DNA from: Zarea fungicola
Lineage: Eukaryota > Ascomycota > Sordariomycetes > Hypocreales > Cordycipitaceae
Length of the DNA stretch: 64,000 nt
NCBI GenBank assembly: GCA_900169235.1
Contig: FWCC01000024.1
Span: forward strand, 1-64,000
Reading direction: 5' to 3'
Position 1 is the first letter of the stretch, and each line of letters opens with the position of its first letter. Under the pieces are notes generated by a model. That model was given only the letters and a program-made list of their open reading frames with translations. It was not told the DNA's origin and ran no database searches. The translations under genes and the position numbers were made by a program. This document shows positions 1 to 11,420 of this stretch, one piece after another.

Positions 1-838
1 TAACGTCGGCCACCCCCTGCCCGGCCATACCCTCTACCTGGCCACCATTTTACACCAAAAAAGGCCAAAAACAGCGTTTTTTAGCCCTCTATAAAAGCCC
101 CATCTTTTAACCCTAACCCTTATAACTTATAGGTTAGATTATTAACTATAATATTAAGCCATGAAATGAATTTTAGCTCTCTAGTTAATTTTTCTAAATT
201 CTAGTAATGTTTTAAAAAAAAGTTTTAAAAAAGTTAAGGACATCTAATATTTTACTAGTAAACCTTAACATTTAAATATTAGCTATTATTTACTTTAAGA
301 AAAATATTATATTATAAATAAAATAATGCTTAAATTTATTATAAATCTTATACTATATTAATATCTTGTATATATAGTAAAGAAATTATATTAAAACTCT
401 TATAATTAAAGTCTATTTTTTAAGGGGTAAAAAACTACCTTAAATTTTATATATTTTATATATTTTATTTAGTCTTATAATAAGTATTCTTTATATAAAA
501 TACCTTTATTTTAGTCTATAGGGAATATATAAGCTAATAATAATAAGAGACTAAAAAGTTATAGCTAATTTTAAAATGTTAAGGAATTCCTAGTATTTAC
601 TAGTAAAGTACTAACACTTTTTTTAAAGTACTATTACTAAGCGTATATAAAATCTAAAATTAAGTCTTTAATATCTTATAGTAAAACTTTATAAGAGAAA
701 ATTATATATATTTTTATATATTTAATGATCCTATATTGTGTGAGTTATAAGGGGCTGAAAAACGCTATTTTTGGCCTTTTTTGGTGTAAAATGGTGGCCA
801 GGTAGAGGGTGTGGCCGGGCAGGGGGTGGCCGACGTTA
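1..838. mobile_element. TIR element, AT-saturated (Tc1/Fot1-like, non-autonomous or RIP-degraded)
   Basis: Positions 3-87 and 752-836 form inverted repeats of about 85 bp with about three mismatches. They start ACGTCGGCC and are flanked on both sides by TA (1-2 and 837-838), as expected for a TA target duplication of the Tc1/mariner/Fot1 superfamily. The roughly 660 bp between them is almost pure A/T, with no open frame over 60 codons, while the TIRs stay GC-rich. That contrast fits repeat-induced point mutation of the interior or a MITE-type filler. Family assignment is inference from TA duplication and TIR start; no transposase can be read. The left edge coincides with the window edge, so flanking sequence was not visible. 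Confidence 0.75.
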
Positions 839-894
839 AACCAACAGCCAGCTTGAGTCGCATTTTGCGACCAATGCTCTATAACTAAAGTCAC

Positions 895-933
895 TGCCAT
901 TCACATCTGCCATTCACATCTGCCATTCACATC
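895..933. repeat. three perfect 13-bp tandem repeats
   Basis: The unit TGCCATTCACATC occurs three times without change (895-907, 908-920, 921-933), about 80 bp upstream of the monooxygenase start. It could be a minisatellite or a promoter element; nothing else in the sequence decides this. Confidence 0.85.
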
Positions 934-1010
934 GCCACTGACCTTCCCATTTGCGTCGCTCATTGACATCCATATGTAAGTCTAGCTGGTAGCTCCAGCA
1001 TTTTAAAACT

Positions 1011-2689
1011 ATGGAATCGCAAAGGATACGAGTAGCCGTCGTGGGAGCAGGTAGGTTTTTTGCCGTACGTGGTTCGAGTACGGCTGGGCTGACCCCTGAG
1101 AACAGGTCTCTCTGGCCTGGTCGCCATCAAGGAATGCATCGAGGCCGGAATAGAAGTGCATTGCTACGAGGCCAGCGATCACATTGGAGGCCAATGGGCG
1201 TATCAAGAGACCACTTTGGACGCCGACATGTCCAAGATATGGTCGTCCATCTATGCAGGCACCATGCTAAATTCATGTCGGGACACGACCGCATTCTCAG
1301 ACTTTCCGATTGATCCAGCCCGCTACGGGGACTACTTCAATCACCGGTACTTTTTGGGCTATCTTCAGGAGTATGCCGACTATTTTCAGTTGTCGGCACA
1401 CATACGGTTCAACACAAAAGTAGCCAGCTGCTCCAAAAGCACAGTTGACGGAAAATGGAACATTACAGTGTCCAGTGGCGACTCAAAAGAGGAACTCGTC
1501 TACGACGCGGTTTTTGCCTGCACTGGTCACGTCTCCAGCCCAATCATCCCAGCATTCAAGAACCATGAACAATTCAAGGGCCAATTCTTCCACAGCCACG
1601 TATACAGAACGCCGGGTCCCTTTGAGGGTAAGAGGGTGGCTATTATAGGCCTTGGCAGCTCTGCGGTCGACATGGCATGCGAAATCGCCCCTGCCGCCAA
1701 AGAAATACACGTCGTCACACGCAGAGGTGCGTGGATTCTTCCTCGGTATGTCTTGGGCAAACCGACCGAGGCATGGGATAGTAAGTACCAAGTTTTATCC
1801 TCAGCAGAAGTGTGCGCTGCGCAAGGCAGATTGCTAACTGCATGTTGCAGGCAGGGCATCCCAAGACTGGGTGCCAAAGCGGCTTGGTCAGTGGCTGCAG
1901 ACGAAACTCTTGGGCATGGTTGACATTGAAACACCCAAAGACCTGGCACCCGATCACACTGTCTTTCAGCAATCTCCCACTGTACGCGGAGATTTTCTGG
2001 AAAAAGTGATGACCGGCCTCATCAAAGTTCAGCGGGCCAGCGTCGACTCCTTCACCGCGACTGGTCTGGAGCTGTCGACGGGTACGTCCCTCGATGTGGA
2101 CGTTGTCATCTGCGCAACGGGCTATGCAAACTATCATTTGCCATATCTACCACCCGACACTGTTTCTGTACCAGACAGCGACCCAAATGCAGTCAACCTG
2201 TACAAGCTAATGATTTCGCCTGATTATGATAACCTCTTCCTGCTAGGCTTTGTTGAGACTTTTGGGCCTGTCGGCCCCACCGTTGAGGCTCAAGCACGAC
2301 ACGCCGTCGCCCTGCTGCAGAAGAGAATCCCTTGGCCTTCAAGGGAAAAGATGGATCAATGGCTCAGGAATTATCAGACCCATCAAGCCGAGGAGTTCAT
2401 CGGCACGCCTCGCCACCAAATGCTGGTACACCCCCTCGCATACGCGGACGATCTGCTGGAACCTCTGGGGGCTAAGCCGACGATTGGCCGACTATTCGGC
2501 CAGTTTGCTTCAAGCCCATGGGCTGCGCTGAAGCTTTTCAATGCGGTGTGGTTGGGAATCCCTGCTAGCGCACAGTATCGACTTTTTGGATATGGGAAAA
2601 AGGAGAACCTGGCGAGCGAGACGCTTTTTCGCTTGAATGCAGATAATGCATGTCTCAGTACGAATGAAAAGGAACTCATTCAAAAATAA
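1011..2689 (+). CDS. FAD/NADPH-dependent flavin monooxygenase (FMO-like)
   Basis: Three exons, 1011-1050, 1106-1780 and 1851-2689, give 517 aa. The first intron (55 bp) splits the FAD Rossmann motif, which reads GAGLSG only after splicing; the second (70 bp) has a clear TTGCTAAC branch point. An FMO signature FxGxxxHxxxY (FKGQFFHSHVY) follows at about residue 160, then a second Rossmann motif GLGSSAVD for NADPH, and the ATGY motif typical of FMO and Baeyer-Villiger relatives. No signal peptide. It would insert one oxygen atom into an N, S or carbonyl substrate; the sequence does not reveal which. It lies next to an acyl-CoA ligase on the same strand, fitting a tailoring role in an accessory cluster, but that is inference. 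Confidence 0.92.
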
Positions 2690-3430
2690 TGTTAGCTATT
2701 ATAACCGCTCCCTGATCAGGATTGGCAACACTATTATATGTAATTTTCACTCGAATCGATAGATTTAGGCTATGCAAGCCAGACTCTAGACGAACTACCC
2801 CATGCAGGCTCCGTCATGTTGCGCTAAAACCATCTTATTCTATCCCTGTTTCAACATCTGATGCCAGTAATTTATAAGTGGCCATAATTTTGACGTGGAA
2901 GAGGTCCATCTCAATCAGAGACAGCCGCGCTGTCATGGCAAATGAGGACACATCGCTCCCGTTAATGCGGGCGGTCATGTGGCTCTCTAAGCACACGGAT
3001 GATGGCTGAAGAAAATAAAGCTACTACTATGATGGTTGAAAAATCCGCGATTTAGCACTGTGATTCATCTCCCATGGTATTGTCGTTTAGTAAATCACCG
3101 GCTTGTCATGCCAGCTTCTTGGTAACAGATGAATCTGTTCTTTAACCCTAACCCTGTAAACTTGCCGGCTTACAGTGGTGCCTCTAGGGCCACTGTCCAC
3201 TGACCTTGACATAGTTAACTACGGAGTGCGGTCCAAGCAATTGTTGACTAAACATTCCCACCACCGAGACTGCGATGTGTTAACTTTTAGGCATCTGCCG
3301 AGTCACGAGCAGTAAGCACACGTACGTACCATTCTAGGGTCAAGCCCACCTATAACTAAGGAACCAGGAATGCTATTCCCGCGCCGTTGTGAGAAAATAG
3401 ATTACGCCGTAACAGCATCAAGGTCCCGTA
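2690..3430. other. intergenic, no gene seen
   Basis: Contains the 3' flank of the monooxygenase and the presumed promoter of the ligase gene. Short open frames show no fungal codon pattern. A two-unit CCCTAA motif near 3146 is too short to be a telomeric array. Confidence 0.6.
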
Positions 3431-5334
3431 ATGGATTTGACAACATTTGCCCTCTCTAATCCGCCGAAGGATGTTGAATCTCCTGTATGTCGATTCACGT
3501 CCCTTATCTTCTTTCACAGCTGTGGCAATCACTTGGGCACTGTATAGCCCAATTTGTCGGAAGACTAAGCTGATGAAGCCAACAGCTGATTTTTGATGCA
3601 AATGTACCGCGCCGCAAACTATCATGGAGCGAGTACGCTTCCGCCATGAAGCGCATCGCTGTAGCGCTCCGAGATATTGGTATCGTCAACGAGGATTGCG
3701 TCGGCCTTCTCAGCGCCAATGATCTGTATTACTATGTCGTTGCGCACGGCGCAATTGCTGCCGGCGCTGCCTTTGCTGGTGTTCCGACATTCGTGAAACA
3801 GGCCGAGCTGGCAACGACTATTGCTGTCGCCGACATTAGGGTACTCTTTGTATCGGCCGAGTTTCTCGACATGGCGCTGTGCACAGCGCAGACATTAACA
3901 ACGCCACCGAGGATTATTGTTTTTGATCCGCCCGGTACAGAGCAGGGCTCACACTCTGGGCCACATGACAGCCTGTCCAAGATGCTCATGTCGGCCGATG
4001 AGAGTCTCTTTGCCAATGCCAACGAGGGCACTGACTCGGCACTACAAACGGCATATCGTCTTTTCACGAGCGGCACTACGGGCTCTGTCAAGGCTGCGGA
4101 AGTCTCGCATGCGACACATATAAAAAGAATCATGTCGACTCTGCGCAAGGTATCATCGGAAAGTGAGAATGAAGAGCAGCGATTAGCTCTACAAATTATT
4201 GGCATGTACCATGTTTCGGGCCTCGTGGCATCCGAGCGGGCGTTTTTGGGCCAATGGGTTCTCCATGTTTCCAACCAAAGCGACGGTGCGCGTGTTCTTG
4301 AAATGGTTCATTCTTTGGGAATCACAGATATACGACTCTCTTCTGGTATTATGAATGACATTGTTAAACTAGTAAGGGATGGAAACTCCTCCCGCGATTC
4401 ACTGGCGTCATTACGTCGCGCCGTACTGGGCGGATCACCATGTCGCAAAGAGTCGCTTGAGGAATTTGCCCAAATTCTGCATGAAAAGGCTTCCATAGTC
4501 ATGGGATACGGTAGTACTGAGAGTTGGGCTATTTCTTTTGCTTTATACGACAAGAATTGGGTGGCGGGCTGCTGTGGGCGTTCACCACCCACAATACAAG
4601 TGCAGTGAGTCGAGCCTACTCCTCCTCCCTCACAACCCTAGAACAAGAAAGTCTACTTTTTGTTCGTATTTGTGAGCCCTGATTTGGTTTAAAAATTGTT
4701 CTTCAAATGCTAACCACGCATATGTAGAATCGTCAACCCAGACACAGGGGAAGCCGTCACTCAGGGCACAGCCGGAGAGGTATGCGTCCGAAGCGAAAAA
4801 GTCATCACCAAGTACTACAACAACCCCGTTGCGACTGAATCGGTTTTCCTCGCACCCCCAGAAGAAGATGGCTGGCTTCGCACTGGGGACAAGGGATACA
4901 TCAACCCAGCCACTCAACAAATTTTCCTCGTCGGACGGTTCAAGGAAATCTTCAAAGTCAGGTACGAAGAGGTGTCGCCTGGTGAAATTGAGAGTCAGCT
5001 GTGTAGACATCCTTCTATTATGGATTGCTATGTGACTTCTCAACCGGCACGATGGGATGAAACGGACAATGAATGTGTTGCATATGTAGTCAGGGGGGAG
5101 GGCACAGAGTTGTCGGCGCAACAAGTCGTGGATTATGTTGCATCCACACTTTCACCACACAAGGCGCCTACTGGAGCTGTCATATTTTGTGACGCCATTC
5201 CACGAATCCACTTGGACAAGGTGATCAAGAGTCAGGTGGAAGCCGTTGGATGGCTGGAAGGCTCAGCGAAGCTGCTGCCAGTTGTTATGAATGAAAGGAA
5301 AAATGAATCAAGACCCATCAGCCTGAGGCAGTAA
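3431..5334 (+). CDS. 4-coumarate-CoA-ligase-like acyl-CoA synthetase
   Basis: Exons 3431-3484, 3586-4604 and 4728-5334 give 559 aa. The first, 18-codon exon was placed because in-frame stops precede 3586 and the join gives ESPLIFDANVPRRKLSW, the usual start of the ANL core. The AMP-binding P-loop FTSGTTGSVKAAE lies at about residue 165. The YGSTE motif, the GWLRTGDKG motif and the hinge GRFKEIFKV follow in order, and the C-terminal lysine region reads IHLDKVIKSQV. It activates a carboxylic acid to acyl-AMP and then acyl-CoA. The conserved residues look intact, with no PTS1. The neighbour is a flavin monooxygenase on the same strand. Substrate is unknown; aryl or medium-chain acids are usual for the family. 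Confidence 0.9.
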
Positions 5335-6573
5335 CTACAGCTGAAGGGTCCCTATACAGCCGAATATACTAGCCGCAAGGAGGAAGGGGAGGAGGAGCCC
5401 TTCCTGATCGTCGGCCGTCAGACGACATGCATCCACTTAATTATGCCTTTCTCTTTCAAAAATGTCCAAGGATGACTTGAGTTGGAGCAGCACAGCTGGC
5501 TGCTGTCACTGGTTTGACATATAGGTATTGGCTACGTTCAGGCAGCTTGCGTCTGCTTACTATGTTCCACCAATGATATCAACTTAAAATGAAACAAGCT
5601 GTGCTTTAGCAGCTGCCAAGTAAAACCGGTCCCGAGTCATGACCACATACAAAATTGTAGAGCACCATCGAGCAATTATCGCGACTGGATTCGGACAATG
5701 AGATGGGTTACTAGGTTCATGACCGAACGCTCGGCAACATCCGGTAGTCTCATTCGAGGATTATGGCCCGATAATCAATCGGCGACGCGTGCTGTCTCAC
5801 TACCAGTCAACCGCTCGGCGTTTCAATTATCTTCCCAACACATAATCAAGTAGCCATGAGTTGGTAACTTATTCCTGCTGTACATATGTAGGGCTAACGA
5901 GGGTTCCGCAATGTCGTAGATTTCTTGTACAGGGCCAACTATGATACGTCAACGGCTATGATACGCGCCGATTCCAGTTTCAATACGCAAACCGGCAAAA
6001 TGGCTGCTTTCAAAGCATAATAAAAGCATAAATGAATGTGCTCCATATAAAATCTAGTTCCATACATGAATGCATCTCAGAAATGGATTAAGTGATACTA
6101 TTCGGCCACAGGTGGGTATGACCCCGGCCGGAGGCGGGTATGACCGGACGTGGTATGACTGGATGTGGGTTATGACCGGAGGTGGGAGTGACTATACCGC
6201 AAGTGAGCTATCCCACCAGTTGTCCGAAATGGACGGCCGTAAGCCGTCAGCAACTGGCGCTTCGTTTAGAAATCCAATACGTTTGGTTTGGTCCTGGAGA
6301 TCCGGTTATCGCGAGGTCCACGACTCAGTCTCCATCAGCCCTAATTGGATCGCCTACTGCGAAGCTGTCTTGTATGAGTGAATAAGACGACGAGTCATAC
6401 ATACATGTCCTATTTAGTAATTGCAATAACATTGAATGATTGAGATTAGTATATCATGAGTTCTTGGGCTTTCCAAGTATAAAGTCTAGGCAAGTGTCCA
6501 TTGTCCAGAAGTATTAATTAGGATATCAACTTCCCATCCTTCTCTGCATTCATTTTACCCAAACTTGCACAAA
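5335..6573. other. intergenic with a short imperfect minisatellite
   Basis: No gene recognised. About 6108-6190 holds four to five degenerate copies of a 16-20 bp unit around GACCGGANGTGGGTATGAC. A TATAAA box at 6478-6483 sits about 90 bp before the next start codon. Confidence 0.6.
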
Positions 6574-7140
6574 ATGAAGTTTGCATCCCATCTGCTGGCC
6601 TTGCTTGCCTCTAACTGTGTTGCCCGCGCCGCCACAATCCCGCCATCCACCTCGGCCTCTTCTGATCTTGCCGCGCTCAATGATGTAAAGTCTGACTTTT
6701 CGACATTGGAAAAGCGAACCAACCCTCCGGAGCTATACAACGGTGCAGTTTTTACCGCCAACACTATAAGATTTACGGTGCGAAACATCGAAGAGCAAGC
6801 CCGGTCTGAGTTCACAAAGTTGGATACAATGAAATCAGCTTTTGGCACATGCGCCACAAAAGCTGCCGAGTATATTCACTCCAGCCACGGCCCACTTGGC
6901 GAAGACTACTTCACGAAATTGTTTGGCAACATTGAATTCTATGGCAAGCTACAGGATTCCCGTTTCGGATACCTCTGGGACAACATGCCCCAATCTATCA
7001 TGCATGATATGGCCATAGCCGCCCTGAATTCGGCAGTCGACCTATACGCCAATGATGGCATTAGTTACGTCCAATGGGATGTCGTGAGTGCTGCGGGAGC
7101 CCTCATCTATACTTTTGCACTATATGGCAAACGCAGATAA
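6574..7140 (+). CDS. small secreted protein of unknown function
   Basis: Single-exon frame of 188 aa. The ATG at 6574 is the first in frame (the codon at 6565 is TTG) and begins a signal peptide: MKF followed by a hydrophobic stretch and an ARA cleavage region at about residue 20. Near residue 47 lies LEKR, a likely Kex2 processing site, so the mature chain may start just after it. The rest is mixed alpha-helical with hardly any cysteine (one in the mature part), so it is not a classical disulfide-rich effector. I recognise no family. A TATAAA about 90 bp upstream supports transcription. It lies between a ligase gene and a terpene-type pair. Confidence 0.75.
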   Translation: MKFASHLLALLASNCVARAATIPPSTSASSDLAALNDVKSDFSTLEKRTNPPELYNGAVFTANTIRFTVRNIEEQARSEFTKLDTMKSAFGTCATKAAEYIHSSHGPLGEDYFTKLFGNIEFYGKLQDSRFGYLWDNMPQSIMHDMAIAALNSAVDLYANDGISYVQWDVVSAAGALIYTFALYGKRR

Positions 7141-8238
7141 AAGAGACTGGTCAGGGCAGTAATTGAGCCCATAGTCTGGACTTTGTTCAAGTCTCGGGCG
7201 TGTTTACTGAGAATTATTGACTGGAGCCAGGATCTGACGTCAGGATATTCGGGTATTGGTGCTATTATCATGTCTCGATAGAATGGTTAGGACGAAATTA
7301 TAAATTTAACGTAGAAACCTAAAAGCCTTGTATATTGTTGTTACTGCCGCCGCCAGTTGCTCGATGCCCAATCTGGGCTGTGTACCATTCCATTAGATGA
7401 GCTGTGTCGCTTAAGTTTCTACAGTCGAAGTCAGTTATTCTATTTCTCTCATGTATAGAGGCTATTTCCAGCGCCCGCTGGCCAGCTTTAATAGCCTTAG
7501 TTATAATTAATTTAATAGCCTTAGTTATAATCAACTTAATAGAGTTGATTAATAGCAGCTCTAACAGTGCTAACAGCCTTCAATGCAGATGCAGTCGTAT
7601 ACTCAACAGCCACTGATTGCTTCTGCAGCGGAGAATAGCCCAAGAATGATGTCCTCACACGGAAGGGGCTCCACGGCTGTCACATATTCAGCCAATTCAA
7701 GCTTTTGACTGCTTTGCTACGATAATATAAATTTATGAAAAGCTACTCTGTGTTAAAGCGCCGAGGCCTCTACTCGTAACTAGCCATGTGTGACTGGCCA
7801 GTAGGCTCGTGGTGGCCATACTATATCTACTATAGTAGGAGATGCCCTAGAAGTAGATATGTATAAGGTTGTTGATTGATACATAATGATGCTTTTAAAT
7901 AGCTGGCTTAAATAGCCAGCTAGATGGCTAGGCTACACGTGACCTAATCCTCCGCTTCCTCCGATCCTCACATGCGACAAATTCCTCCCCTGTTAATGGC
8001 TGGGTTCTGGGTGTTTTGGGTTACTGGTTGTATACCTATGGTTACGTCTAAGAAGTATTTAATAGGTGGATTGTTGTTAGATTGATTATGTAGCTGCTAG
8101 CTAGGGATGACTGGCTAGAAGCTATATATGGCACCTAGTATTATGTGTTGCAGCCAGCCACAGGGCTGGTCACAAATGTAACGCCTATCAAGAGTACCAC
8201 CTCCGAACCCGTGCAAGCATAGCTATCCCACCGAAGCC
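7141..8238. other. AT-rich intergenic region, probable repeat remnants
   Basis: No gene. A 22-bp unit (TTTAATAGCCTTAGTTATAA core) is repeated at about 7488-7532. Near 7895-7920 is a 9-bp inverted repeat TAGCTGGCT...AGCCAGCTA. TA-rich, CTAG-rich sequence suggests mutated transposon debris. Confidence 0.5.
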
Positions 8239-9116
8239 CTAGCTAGATGCAAATGTCTGTGAATGGGTTGGTTTCGCGATCAATATCACAGCCTGATCAC
8301 CCACTTCCAGCTGTCTGCTCGCAAAGTGCTCCTTTAAGATGGGCTGAAACGCGTCCTTCATGTCGTTATTTCTTGGATGATCCTTGTACCAGAAGTTTGT
8401 GAGGACATCTGCTGCCTTGGAGCAGCGCACAGAAAGGTCGTCCTCTGCAAAATTGCAATGTGCATCAACCCGGGCTACTGAAATGTCACCAAATCCATGA
8501 CGTGCAAAGACTTTGGCGGCTGCGTTCAATAGAAAGCCTTGATGATCAATGGCAGACGAACCAGGCAGCATGCTTTCCTCTGCAATGGACGCACAAGCCT
8601 TGTTAATAAGATTGACAACCTCATTGTGCGGTGCTCCCTGCACAATGACGATTCGTGCGTTTGGGGCGGCAGGATTTACTACATGAGCCATTTCGGAGAG
8701 TGGCTGCTCCAAATCATCGACATAGTGTAAGATCCAGAGTGCGACGGCCACTTCAAACGTATCATCTGAAAAAGGAAGCTTCTCAGCGGTTCCTTGGCGG
8801 ATATCGACGGTCGACTGGGAGCAAGCGTTGACAAGAAGCTGGTTTCGATCCAAGTTTGGCTCAATGGCATAGGCTTTCCCGATTTTCTTGGCAATGGCGA
8901 TTGGTAGCTCTGGCTGCAGTATTAGTATTTACGAAGCATGTGCAAGTCATTACGTATACACCCACCACCATGTCCACTACCGATATCCAAAACCTCTTTG
9001 TTTTGCAGAACAGCTCCTACCACGCGCACAGGTGATGACGCTCTGGCTAGTCTGCGTCAACGGTAGCTCCACAAGTCAGAAAATAAATTAGATTTGCTTC
9101 TTTTTGTTATATTCAT
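8239..9116 (-). CDS. SAM-dependent methyltransferase, 5' end disrupted
   Basis: The 3' exon 8909-8239 joins through a 56-bp intron (8965-8910, GTGGGT...CCAG) to an exon ending at 8966. The join gives the class I SAM-binding motif VLDIGSGHGELP. Then come EPN for the ribose-binding acidic loop, GTAEKLPF for motif II/III and a DLEQPLSEMAHVV segment, as in methyltransferase type 11/25 proteins. Upstream, the frame from ATG 9116 is interrupted by TGA at 9059-9057. In another frame just there the translation resembles a natural N-terminus (TVDAD, then LARASSPV), so a one-base shift or nonsense change is suspected. No intron with a GT donor removes it. It starts only 54 bp after the terpene cyclase stop, on the same strand and in the same frame. 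O- or C-methylation of the cyclase product is a fair guess. Confidence 0.7.
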
Positions 9117-9170
9117 TAATAGCCTTTCTTTTTCCTTTTTAAAGAAGAATGGAGGCGTAACTTGAGCGCT

Positions 9171-10675
9171 TCATAGTACAACTATGAAGCTTCCGTCGGA
9201 CTGCAGGTATTCCGCAATGTTATACCTTGTACAACTAATCCTAGAACCAGGGAGTGATTTTAGTTAATAATGCGGTCTTATAGAATAAAAAAAAGAACTG
9301 TCAGGCTTACGACCAATAGTAGTTGCCAGTTATATTGTACTCCAGCAGCTCAATGTATGTAGCAACACTTTGCGCCGCGAGAGTGTCATGTTTGACAATG
9401 GCAAGTAGTGTCTTTGACAAAGCAGAGAAGTTGTCCACACACTGCTGCAGCTGTGACACAATGTTCTCAATCGAAGCATTCAATGTCTGACCTGTCTCCA
9501 CCATTATTATGGGAGCCAAGCTATTCACACTTCCATGCTTTATTAGTTCTCATGGTTAGCAAAACATTTCCTCCAAAACTCAAGACTGAAAGCTAGGGCG
9601 TCTTCTTCTTACAATTTCCTTTTTGAGTGATAAGATATCGTTAATTCTTAGTGTCATCTGTTAGCTTTGTATGGTACTGTATCTCAACAGTGTTCCAATG
9701 CCACTTACAGGACAACATTGCGATTAACTTCTGTCCAAAGAGCCCGCAAAATCTCAGTCTCAAATATCTCAGCAGGCAGCTCGACAGATACCATGAAGCT
9801 AAATGACCACACCGTCAGGAACTGATTTGGATCTAACCCAGGGAACAGAAACGAATCAACTTACTCGGCTAACGCGCAGGCTGTAAAAACAGACGATGTG
9901 CCCCAGCGAAATGACCAGTATTCTTCGACAGTCGGAAACCGTTCTTTATCGAGCATTTTCTGCTCATCTGCGCAACTCCGAATATAGTGCTGTACCTCGG
10001 TGAAGAATCTCTGACGCTGAGCAAGGCTGGCATACTCGGTAATGAGCTTTCCGGGGTGTTTGAACAATGATGTGGCCCACGTGGGAGGAGCGGGCTCTTG
10101 GGTATATTCCTCGTCTAGACCGAGGTGATAATGCACATAGACAATAGTTTGTTCAAACATGTCGTCCATGTCGCTTGGATGAACGTTATTGTTATCTTCC
10201 CCGTCAAAGACATCGTCCCAAACAAATAGCCACAAGTTATAGAGGGCCATAGCTTCTTGCTCGATTAGGCCGCAATTCGGGAACCAACTTGTACGTTGTA
10301 AGAAGATGTGGACTGGGTGCGTTCTGTAACGGCCAACTTTCACTTACACTGATATGAAGAGAGGCAGATTGATTTTGTCCGCTTTCTTCCGAGCCTCTGG
10401 ATAAATAAGAATGTCGTCCAGTCGCCCGTTAATACGCGCCTCCAACTGCTCATAATGGGGGCAGGACCCAGCTGCTAGAAATGTGAGCATCCTCTCAATG
10501 TTAGGCACCAGCATCTTTTGGCCACGAATAGTTGCAGCAACAGCATCTTTGCTTTTATTGCACGGCCGGGTGTTAATGTAACAGTGAAACGAAGCGGTAA
10601 ACCTATGAAGGGGATACGAATGGTTCGCAACCACTTGGCCAGCTTCGCTAGCAAACTCTTTGGGGACTGCATTGG
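9171..10675 (-). CDS. class I terpene cyclase (sesqui-/diterpene synthase-like)
   Basis: Exons on the minus strand: 10675-10348, 10287-9865, 9798-9709, 9646-9613, 9537-9311 and 9240-9171, about 390 codons. After splicing the family landmarks appear in order. WDDVFDGED is the aspartate-rich metal motif (about residue 132). NDILSLKKE is the NSE/DTE motif (about residue 282), assembled across two introns. ITGNYYWS followed by CTRYN gives the C-terminal R-Y pair. Length suits a fungal monodomain cyclase. It would ionise a prenyl diphosphate with Mg2+ and cyclise it in the cytosol. Oddity: no ATG lies in the correct frame upstream. The ATG at 10672 is one base out of frame with the homologous reading, and the only alternative is an unseen first exon before the TTTCCAG at 10676. 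Confidence 0.85.
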
Positions 10676-10870
10676 CTGGAAAGATAATTAGAATATGTGT
10701 CAGTCCTGTTATGTGTTTGAATTCGAACGTATCGAAGGAACTATTTACTACCGGACTAGATGAGTGGACGGACAGGAGAGCTACTAGCTATATATTATCC
10801 CAGCTGGTTATAGAGTTCTATTGTCGCATTTTGACCAGATGCCGAAGTTGCCGACCGAAGACGAATACAG

Positions 10871-11420
10871 CCAGCGACCCCGACAAATTTTTCGATGTCT
10901 CTGTACAGACAAATGTCTCATAACAGCCGTGCAAAGCTATAAGCACGACTTGGTATGTAGGGGGTCCAAACTCCCCAGTATTTCGCTTGGCTCAAAGATG
11001 GCTTAAGACAAGAGCCATTTCTAAACATTATCTTACCTTCCTTTCGGTTGATATTTTATATAGTTAAAAGGCTATCTGAGTAAGCCCTTTGCACGTTCCT
11101 CGGTAAGCTCCGGACTAGCGTCGACACGAAGAAATGGAGGTACGCCAGCGACCCAAACAAATTTCTCGACGTCTCCATACAGACAAATGTCTCACAACAG
11201 CCGTCTAAAGCTATGAGCACGAGTTAGTATGTAGGGGGTCTAAACTCCCCAGTATGTCGCTTGGCTCAAAGATGGCTTAACATAAGAGCCATTTCTAAAC
11301 ATCATCTTACCTTTCTTTCGGGTAATATTTTATATAGTCAAAAGGCCATCTGAGTAAGCCCCTTACACGTTCCTCGGTAAGTTCCGGACTAGCGTCGACG
11401 CGAAGAAATGGAGTTGCGCC
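10871..11420. repeat. tandem direct duplication of about 275 bp
   Basis: 10871-11144 and 11145-11420 are two head-to-tail copies, roughly 88-90% alike by eye. They share landmarks such as CAGACAAATGTCTCA, GGCTCAAAGATGGCTTAA and CGGACTAGCGTCGACRCGAAG. Differences are scattered transitions, many of them C to T or G to A, as after repeat-induced mutation. No coding content is evident. Confidence 0.85.

Noticed and set aside
100..125. Telomere-like CCCTAA units (also near 3146)
   Set aside because: Only about two units each; far too short for telomeric or interstitial arrays.
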